Below are positions 31,783 to 37,640 of a stretch of DNA of 37,640 nt, in pieces. The notes beneath the pieces were generated by a model that was not told the DNA's origin, ran no database searches, and saw only the letters and a program-made list of their open reading frames with translations. Origin of the DNA: Gammaproteobacteria bacterium (GTDB lineage: Bacteria; Pseudomonadota; Gammaproteobacteria; S144-34); NCBI GenBank assembly GCA_026989495.1, contig JALSJE010000140.1:1-37640 (forward strand), written 5' to 3'. The translations under genes were made by a program, and so were the position numbers. Each line of letters begins with the position of its first letter. The first letter of the stretch is position 1.

Positions 31783-33153
31783 ATGCGAGTCACCATCTAC
31801 GGCTCCGGCTACGTGGGCCTCGTCACCGGGGCCTGCCTCGCGGAGGTGGGCAACCACGTCCTGTGCGTGGACGTGGACGCGGACAAGATCGCGCGTCTGC
31901 GCCGCGGCGAGGTGCCCATCTACGAGCCCGGCCTGGACGCCCTGGTGGCCTCCAACCTTGAGGCGGGCCGCCTCGGCTTCACCACGGACGCCGCCGAGGG
32001 CGTGGCCCACGGCGTCCTGCAGTTCATCGCCGTGGGCACGCCGCCGGACGAGGACGGTTCGGCGGACCTGCGCCACGTGCTGGAGGTCGCCCGCACCATC
32101 GGCCGCCACATGGACGAATACCGCGTGATCGTGGACAAGTCCACCGTGCCCGTGGGCACGGCCGACCGCGTGCGCGAGACGGTGCGCGCAGCGCTCGCCG
32201 GGCGGGGCTTGGAGGTGCCCTTCGACGTGGTCTCCAACCCGGAGTTCCTCAAGGAGGGGGCGGCGGTCGAGGACTTCATGAAGCCCGCGCGCGTGGTGGT
32301 GGGCACCGACAGCGAGCGCGCCCTCGACCTCATGCGCGCCCTCTACGCCCCCTTCAACCGCAACCACGACCGCCTCATCGAGATGGACATCCGCTCGGCC
32401 GAGCTCACCAAGTACGCCGCCAACGCCATGCTGGCGACCAAGATCAGCTTCATGAACGAGCTGGCCAACCTGGCCGAGCGGCTCGGCGCCGACATCGAGC
32501 GGGTCCGCATCGGCATCGGCTCGGATCCGCGCATCGGCTACCATTTCATCTACCCTGGCTGCGGCTACGGAGGCTCGTGCTTCCCCAAGGACGTCAAGGC
32601 GCTGGTGCGCACCGCCGAGGAGGCGGGCTACGAGCCGCGCCTGCTGCGGGCGGTGGAGGCGGTGAACGAGGACCAGAAGGGGCGCCTCTACGAGAAGATC
32701 CACGCGCACTACGGCGGCGCGCTCGCCGGGCGCACCTTCGCCCTGTGGGGGCTCGCCTTCAAGCCCAACACCGACGACATGCGCGAGGCCCCGAGCCGCC
32801 GGCTGATGGAGGCCCTGTGGGCGGCGGGCGCGCGCGTGCGCGCCCACGACCCGGCCGCCATGGGCGAGGCGCGACGCATCTACGGCGACCGCCCCGGGCT
32901 CGCGCTCTGCCGCACGCCCGAGGAGGCGCTGGAAGGGGCGGACGCGCTCGTGATCGTCACCGAGTGGTCCGTCTTCCGCAGCCCCGACTTCGACCTCGTC
33001 CGCGAGCGGCTGGCCGAGCCTGTCATCTTCGACGGACGCAACCTCTACGACCCGGCGCGGCTCGCGCGCATGGGCTTCACCTACTATGCCATCGGCCGGG
33101 GCCGGCCCGTGCCCGTGGGGGCATCGGCGGACGGGACCGCGCTCGCCGGCTGA
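31783..33153 (+). CDS. ugd: UDP-glucose 6-dehydrogenase
   Basis: [48 protein letters not shown]. Confidence 0.96.
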   Translation: MRVTIYGSGYVGLVTGACLAEVGNHVLCVDVDADKIARLRRGEVPIYEPGLDALVASNLEAGRLGFTTDAAEGVAHGVLQFIAVGTPPDEDGSADLRHVLEVARTIGRHMDEYRVIVDKSTVPVGTADRVRETVRAALAGRGLEVPFDVVSNPEFLKEGAAVEDFMKPARVVVGTDSERALDLMRALYAPFNRNHDRLIEMDIRSAELTKYAANAMLATKISFMNELANLAERLGADIERVRIGIGSDPRIGYHFIYPGCGYGGSCFPKDVKALVRTAEEAGYEPRLLRAVEAVNEDQKGRLYEKIHAHYGGALAGRTFALWGLAFKPNTDDMREAPSRRLMEALWAAGARVRAHDPAAMGEARRIYGDRPGLALCRTPEEALEGADALVIVTEWSVFRSPDFDLVRERLAEPVIFDGRNLYDPARLARMGFTYYAIGRGRPVPVGASADGTALAG

Positions 33154-33182
33154 GACCCGTCCGGAGGATGGAGGAGAACGGC

Positions 33183-33743
33183 ATGTCCTGCGCCAGATTC
33201 CTGCTCACGACGGTCCTCGCGCTGGTGCTGGGCCTGGCCGCGCTCGCCGCAAGCCCCGCCGCCCGCGCCGCCAGCGCCAAGGAGATCGACATCCGCGTGG
33301 ACGCCGCGCTCGAGAGCTTCCACAAGGAGGTCACGGGTGCCGAGCGCTTCCTGCGCAAGGCGGCGGGCGTGCTGGTCTTTCCGCGCGTGATCAAGGCCGG
33401 GATCGGCATCGGCGGCGAGTACGGCGAAGGGGCGCTGCGCATCCATGGCCGCACCGTGGACTACTACAGCATCGCCAGCGCTTCCATCGGCTTCCAGCTC
33501 GGCGCCCAGGCGCGCACGGTCATCATCGTCTTCCTGGACAAGGAGGCGCTGCGCAGGTTCCGGCGCTCGGAGGGCTGGCGCGTGGGCGTGGACGGCTCGG
33601 TGGCGCTGGTGAAGATCGGCGCCGGCGGGACGCTGGACAGCATCAGCATCAACGAGCCCGTGGTCGCCTTCATCATCGGCCAGAAGGGCCTCATGTACAA
33701 CCTGACCCTCGAGGGCTCGAAGATCTCGCGCCTCAAGAAGTAG
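33183..33743 (+). CDS. Exported SYLF/Ysc84-like lipid-binding protein
   Basis: Signal peptide; KAAGVLVFPRVIKAGIGIGGEYGEGALRI, YYSIASASIGFQLGAQ. Confidence 0.88.
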   Translation: MSCARFLLTTVLALVLGLAALAASPAARAASAKEIDIRVDAALESFHKEVTGAERFLRKAAGVLVFPRVIKAGIGIGGEYGEGALRIHGRTVDYYSIASASIGFQLGAQARTVIIVFLDKEALRRFRRSEGWRVGVDGSVALVKIGAGGTLDSISINEPVVAFIIGQKGLMYNLTLEGSKISRLKK

Positions 33744-33805
33744 GCCCTCCGCACCCTGTGTGCGTGCCCGGAAGGCGCGCCAACGGGGAAGGGGTTTCCG
33801 ATCCC

Positions 33806-33828
33806 GTAGGCGCGGCTTCCAGCCGCGC
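33806..33828 (+). repeat. REP-like hairpin with 5' GTAG
   Basis: GTAG-GCGCGGCT-tcc-AGCCGCGC. Confidence 0.5.
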
Positions 33829-33900
33829 GTCGATGGCAAGGCAAGGAGGGCACGCTGCCCGGACCGTGCACGGCGCACCGTCCACCGTCCGGCCGGGCGG

Positions 33901-34401
33901 TCAGGCCGGCGCCGGCGGCAGGTCGTCGAGCCCGTGCCGGTGGATGGCACGCTCCCGCACCCGCGCGAGCGTCTCCAGCAGGAGCGGTGCCCCCGCGAGC
34001 GCCTCACGCAGCGCCTCCAGCCGCAGCTCCGGCCGCTCCGGGTATTCGTGCGTCAGCAGGTTGCGCAGCCTCCGGAGCGAGGTCGAGCGCTCGACCGACG
34101 GGACGAGACCCATGCGCTCGGCACGGTCGAGCACGTCGAGCTGCGTGAGCTGGGCCGGCTCCTCCTGCTCTAGCGCGAGCAGGGCGCGGAAGAGCTGCCG
34201 CCCGATGGCGTCCTGCAGGCGGAGGAAACGCAGCACGAAGGCGTCGATCCGCTCGCGCGTGCCGGCGTCCGCCGCCTCGAGCGCCCCGGCGCTCGCGGGG
34301 AGCTCGACGCGCCGCAGCGACTCCGCCAGCGCCTGCGCCGAGCGCAGGGCCTCGCCGTAGGCGGCGCGGAACCAGGCCAGCGACCGTTCGTCGGCCGGCA
34401 T
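33901..34401 (-). CDS. hepT: HEPN-domain toxin, HepT-like
   Basis: RLRNLLTHEYPERPEL contains RX4HXY (R-NLLT-H-E-Y); overlaps the MNT gene. Confidence 0.82.
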   Translation of the reverse strand: MPADERSLAWFRAAYGEALRSAQALAESLRRVELPASAGALEAADAGTRERIDAFVLRFLRLQDAIGRQLFRALLALEQEEPAQLTQLDVLDRAERMGLVPSVERSTSLRRLRNLLTHEYPERPELRLEALREALAGAPLLLETLARVRERAIHRHGLDDLPPAPA

Positions 34402-34706
34402 CACAGCTCGATGCCCGTCTCGCGGGCGATGCGGTCGATGGGGCGCTCGGTCTCGCCGGGGACGCGGGTCACGAGGTCGATGCGGCGCTCGCCGAGCCGG
34501 CGCTGCAGCGCGAGCCAGGCACGGGCCTCCAGGTCCAGGCGCGCGTGCAGGTCGGGCGCCTGCGGCAGCTCGACGTAGAGGTCGATGTCGCCGCCGCGCA
34601 GCTCGTCGCGCGCGCGCGATCCGAACAGCCACACGCGCGCCTCCGGGCCGAAGACCTCGCGCACGGTGCGGCGTATCGCCTCGCGCTGCTCCGGGCTGAT
34701 GCGCAT
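34401..34706 (-). CDS. mntA: MNT-domain nucleotidyltransferase antitoxin
   Basis: VWLFGSRARDELRGGDIDLYVEL. Confidence 0.88.
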   Translation of the reverse strand: MRISPEQREAIRRTVREVFGPEARVWLFGSRARDELRGGDIDLYVELPQAPDLHARLDLEARAWLALQRRLGERRIDLVTRVPGETERPIDRIARETGIEL

Positions 34707-34734
34707 CGCCGACCCATGCTATCACGGCCAGCGC

Positions 34735-34858
34735 GCCGTGCCATGGGCGGTCGTGGCGCTCCGGGTCCGGACACGGCGGCGGATGCCTGCGCCGCCTCCT
34801 GGGCGTGCGCCGATGGGCCGCATCTCCGCTCCGCGCCCGTGCCCACGGCGCTACGCTC
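34735..34858 (+). repeat. Dispersed repeat family I, copy B (core 34794-34850), intergenic
   Basis: GCCTCCTGGGCGTGCGCCGATGGGCCGCATCTCCGCTCCGCGCCCGTGCCCACGGCG. Confidence 0.75.
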
Positions 34859-35408
34859 AGGGGCGGGGCTTGGGGCGCCAGAGGGTCTCGGGCTCGCCGG
34901 CGGCGCGCGCGGCGGCGCGCGCGCACACGAAGAGCAGGTCCGAGAGACGGTTGAGGTAGCGCAGGGCGTCCGGATTGAGCTCGGCCTCGCGCGCGAGCGC
35001 CACCAGCGCGCGCTCGGCACGGCGGCAGACGGCACGCGCGAGGTGGCAGGCGGCAGCCGCCCGCCCACCGCCCGGCAGGATGAACTCCTCGAGCGGGGGG
35101 AGTTCCGTGTTGAGGCGGTCCAGCGCCGCCTCCAGGGCGGTGACGTCGTCGCCGTCGAGCACGCGCCGGCCCGGCACGGCGAGCTCCCCACCGAGGTCGA
35201 ACAGGCGCTGCTGGACCTCGCGCAGCACCTGCCGCACCGGCTCCGGCAGCGGCTCGGCCAGCGCCAGCCCGAGGACGCTGTTGAGCTCGTCCACCTCGCC
35301 GAGGGCGACGATGCGCGGATGGTCCTTGGGCACGCGGCCGCCGTCGCCGAGGCCCGTGGTGCCGTCGTCGCCGGTACGGGTGCAGATGCGGCTGAGGCGA
35401 TGGCCCAT
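34857..35408 (-). CDS. Cob(I)alamin adenosyltransferase, PduO type
   Basis: RICTRTGDDGTTGLGDGGRVPKDHPRIVALGEVDELNSVLG, LPGGG, RRAERALVAL. Confidence 0.95.
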   Translation of the reverse strand: MGHRLSRICTRTGDDGTTGLGDGGRVPKDHPRIVALGEVDELNSVLGLALAEPLPEPVRQVLREVQQRLFDLGGELAVPGRRVLDGDDVTALEAALDRLNTELPPLEEFILPGGGRAAAACHLARAVCRRAERALVALAREAELNPDALRYLNRLSDLLFVCARAAARAAGEPETLWRPKPRP

Positions 35409-36257
35409 TCAGCGGCTCACCAGCCGGTACTCGACCGGGAGCACCATATCAAAGGGCCGCCCCCCCAGCCAGCCGGCGGCTTCGGGCACGCGGCCGACAC
35501 GGGCGAGCGCGCGCGCGGCGGCGCGGTCGAGCACGCCGTAGCCCGAGCTCGCCAGCACGCGCACGCGGGTCAGCCGTCCGTCCGGCTCGATGCGCAGCCC
35601 CAGCCGCACGGTCCCTTCCCAGCCGCGCCGGCGCGCCAGCGGCGGATAGCGGAAATGCTCGGCGAGCCGCAGCCGCAAGGCCGCCTCGAGCCGGGGGCCT
35701 GGCGTGGCCGGACGCGGGGTGGCCACCATGGACCGGCCTGGCGCCGGCGGAGCCGCACCCGGCGTGCCAGCGCGCGCGACCACCTCCGGCTGGGCCGCCA
35801 CGTGGGCGGGGGGGCGCTTCCGGGGCGCGGGCGCCGGAGCGGGCGGTGCCGCGGGCACGGGGCTGGAGGCCAGTCGCGGCCCGTCGGCGCACGCCCCCTC
35901 AGGGGGTGCGGAGCCCAGCGCCAGGCAGTTTTCGCCGTTCTGGTCCGACCTGCCGCGCTGCCCCCCTCCCGTACCCTCCCCCCGCTTGCGGGGGGAGGGC
36001 CGGGGAGGGGGGAGGAGATCCCGCCCGGCGGATGCGGCCGCGGGCGTGCCGGCGTGCCCGGGCCGGGCCACCGCCGTGCCGGCCGGGTGGACCGGGGGGT
36101 CGAGGAGCGCCACATGGAGCCGCGCCCCCGCCGGCGGCGCCGCCGCCTGTCCTCCGGGCGCCCGGGGGATCCCCGTCAGCAGGAGCGCGCCGGCATGCAC
36201 GGCCGCCGAGCCTGCGAGGAACAGGCCGAGCAGCCGGTCATGCCGACCCGCGCGCAT
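35409..36257 (-). CDS. TonB family energy transducer
   Basis: N-terminal TM, Pro-rich linker, C-terminal YPPLARRRGWEGTVRLGLRIEPDGRLTRVRVLASSGYGVLDRAA. Confidence 0.88.
   Translation of the reverse strand: MRAGRHDRLLGLFLAGSAAVHAGALLLTGIPRAPGGQAAAPPAGARLHVALLDPPVHPAGTAVARPGHAGTPAAASAGRDLLPPPRPSPRKRGEGTGGGQRGRSDQNGENCLALGSAPPEGACADGPRLASSPVPAAPPAPAPAPRKRPPAHVAAQPEVVARAGTPGAAPPAPGRSMVATPRPATPGPRLEAALRLRLAEHFRYPPLARRRGWEGTVRLGLRIEPDGRLTRVRVLASSGYGVLDRAAARALARVGRVPEAAGWLGGRPFDMVLPVEYRLVSR
35840..35920 (-). repeat. Dispersed repeat family I, copy C (core 35847-35904), in-frame in the TonB linker
   Basis: Minus strand CCCTGAGGGGGCGTGCGCCGACGGGCCGCGACTGGCCTCCAGCCCCGTGCCCGCGGCA. Confidence 0.7.
35961..36014. 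repeat. Palindromic repeat family II, copy 2, in-frame in the TonB linker
   Basis: CCCCCCTCCCGTACCCTCCCCCCGCTTGCGGGGGGAGGGCCGGGGAGGGGGG; translates as LLPPPRPSPRKRGEGTGGG. Confidence 0.8.
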
Positions 36258-36259
36258 CG

Positions 36260-37640
36260 TCAGCGGCTCTCCCCGGGCCGGTAGCGCACCGAGAGGTAGG
36301 CGGAGGGGCCCGGCGTGTTGTAGCCGTAGGCGAGCGCGTAGTCGCGGTCTGTCAGGTTCTCGCCCCGAAGCTCGAGCCACAGGTTCCTCGCGAGCGCGAG
36401 GCGTGCCGCCAGGTTGATCAGTCCGTAGCCGGCGAGCTCGGTGTCGCTGGTGTCTCTGCGCCGGCCGACGCCCAGCAGCTCCATGCGCACGGCACCGCGG
36501 GCGAGTCGCCGCTCGACCACAAGCGAGCCCTTGCGCCGGGGACGTCGCAGGAGGTCGCGCCCGGTGTCGAGGTCACGCGGGCGCTGCAGGGTGAGCGCGA
36601 GGGCGGCCCGCCACGGTCCCCACGCGAGATTCCATTCGGCCTCGATCCCCTCGATCCGCGCCTTCTTGACGTTGACCGCCGAGAAGCTCGGTGCCGTGTA
36701 GGCGATCAGGTCGCGGATCTCGGTGCGATGCGCCGAGAGCGTCGCGCGCTGCCCGCCGCGCCGCCAGCGCACACCCGCCTCGAGCGTGCGCGAGCGCTCC
36801 GGCTCAAGATCGGGGTTGCCGGATCCCGGCCAGAACAGCTCGTTGAAGCTCGGGGCGCGGAACGCCGTTCCGCCGCTCAGGTACATGTTCAGGCCGTTGG
36901 CCAGCGCGTAGCCGATGGCGGCGCTGCCGGTGACATGCCGGCCGTAGGCGCTGTGCCGGTCCAGCCGCAGGGCGGCATCGAACGTGGCGGGCCCATGCCC
37001 GGATTGCCACTGGAGGAAAGCGGCCGTGTTGTGGATGCGCCTGTCGAAGCGCACACTGCCGCTGGGCTGCTGGCGGTTGAACGCCCGGTCGCGGTACCAG
37101 GAGACACCGGCGGTGAGGAGGCCCGGACCAAGCTCGATGTCATGCTGCCAGTCGAGCGTGACGCGCCGGGTCTCCACGTCGGAATCGTAGCTGCTCTGCC
37201 GGGTCTCGAGGCTGTCCAGGGCGGCACCCACGCGGAGGGAGTGCGCCCAGGTCGGTCGCAGCGTGCCCTTCACCTCGGCGCTGATCGTGCGGTTGAGGCC
37301 GTAGGTGACGCCACGGTCGAACTCGGTGCGGCTGTCGGACTGCCATATCCTCACGCTCGCCGCATGGCCCTTGGGTAGGCTCGCCTCCAGCGCCAGGGTG
37401 GCGCTGCGGTTGCGGTAGCCGTCCTCATCTGAATCGTAGGTGCCATAGACCTTGGTGACGCCGGGGTTCGTGGCGGAGAAGCCGTCGGTGCGCTCGGCGC
37501 TCGCCTCGATGCCGAGGCGGGCCCGCTCGCCGAGGCCGATCCCCGCCTCGGCGCGGCGGGTGCCGTAGCTGCCGGCGAGCAGCCGCGCCTCGGGGCCGCG
37601 GGGGCGGCGGGTGAAGATCTGGATCACGCCGCCGATGGCG
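36260..37640 (-). CDS. TonB-dependent outer-membrane receptor, BtuB-like (5' end outside window)
   Basis: GTAFRAPSFNELFWPGSGNPDLEPERSRTLEAGVRW; C-terminal LRGENLTDRDYALAYGYNTPGPSAYLSVRY. Confidence 0.88.
   Translation of the reverse strand, partial: AIGGVIQIFTRRPRGPEARLLAGSYGTRRAEAGIGLGERARLGIEASAERTDGFSATNPGVTKVYGTYDSDEDGYRNRSATLALEASLPKGHAASVRIWQSDSRTEFDRGVTYGLNRTISAEVKGTLRPTWAHSLRVGAALDSLETRQSSYDSDVETRRVTLDWQHDIELGPGLLTAGVSWYRDRAFNRQQPSGSVRFDRRIHNTAAFLQWQSGHGPATFDAALRLDRHSAYGRHVTGSAAIGYALANGLNMYLSGGTAFRAPSFNELFWPGSGNPDLEPERSRTLEAGVRWRRGGQRATLSAHRTEIRDLIAYTAPSFSAVNVKKARIEGIEAEWNLAWGPWRAALALTLQRPRDLDTGRDLLRRPRRKGSLVVERRLARGAVRMELLGVGRRRDTSDTELAGYGLINLAARLALARNLWLELRGENLTDRDYALAYGYNTPGPSAYLSVRYRPGESR

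Overview
High-GC bacterial chromosome segment, most likely gammaproteobacterial judging from gene content and order. It carries about 40 supportable CDSs, one tRNA-Gln(CTG), a 6S RNA gene and a tandem glycine riboswitch. From left to right: rplM-rpsI; tRNA-Gln; a diheme peroxidase / Tat metallophosphoesterase / monoheme cytochrome operon with its own promoter, operator-like palindromes and terminator; a 1329-aa flavo-iron-sulfur oxidoreductase; rpiA/ilvA; an H1-like Lys/Ala-rich protein; EVE protein; fau-6S RNA-zapA-zapB-like; ygfB-pepP-ubiH-ubiI; a block with a K+ channel, an antiporter, a methyltransferase, a RegB/RegA-type redox two-component system and a Met/Cys-rich outer-membrane protein operon; glycine riboswitch-gcvT-gcvH-gcvPA-tpx-gcvPB-dgkA; ugd; a SYLF protein; a MNT/HEPN toxin-antitoxin pair; and a cobalamin-type cluster (PduO adenosyltransferase, TonB, partial BtuB-like receptor). 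The most unusual signal is a dispersed GC-rich repeat family with at least five copies. Three lie in-frame inside protein genes, one abuts the gcvPB start and one is intergenic. A second palindromic repeat family is embedded in the same tonB-like linker. Other points of interest are a near-perfect RegR-box-like nested palindrome in the RegB/OMP divergent promoter, a 26-bp perfect inverted repeat at the left edge, and a candidate sRNA upstream of rplM. All calls are by eye from sequence and the supplied ORFs; no searches were run.
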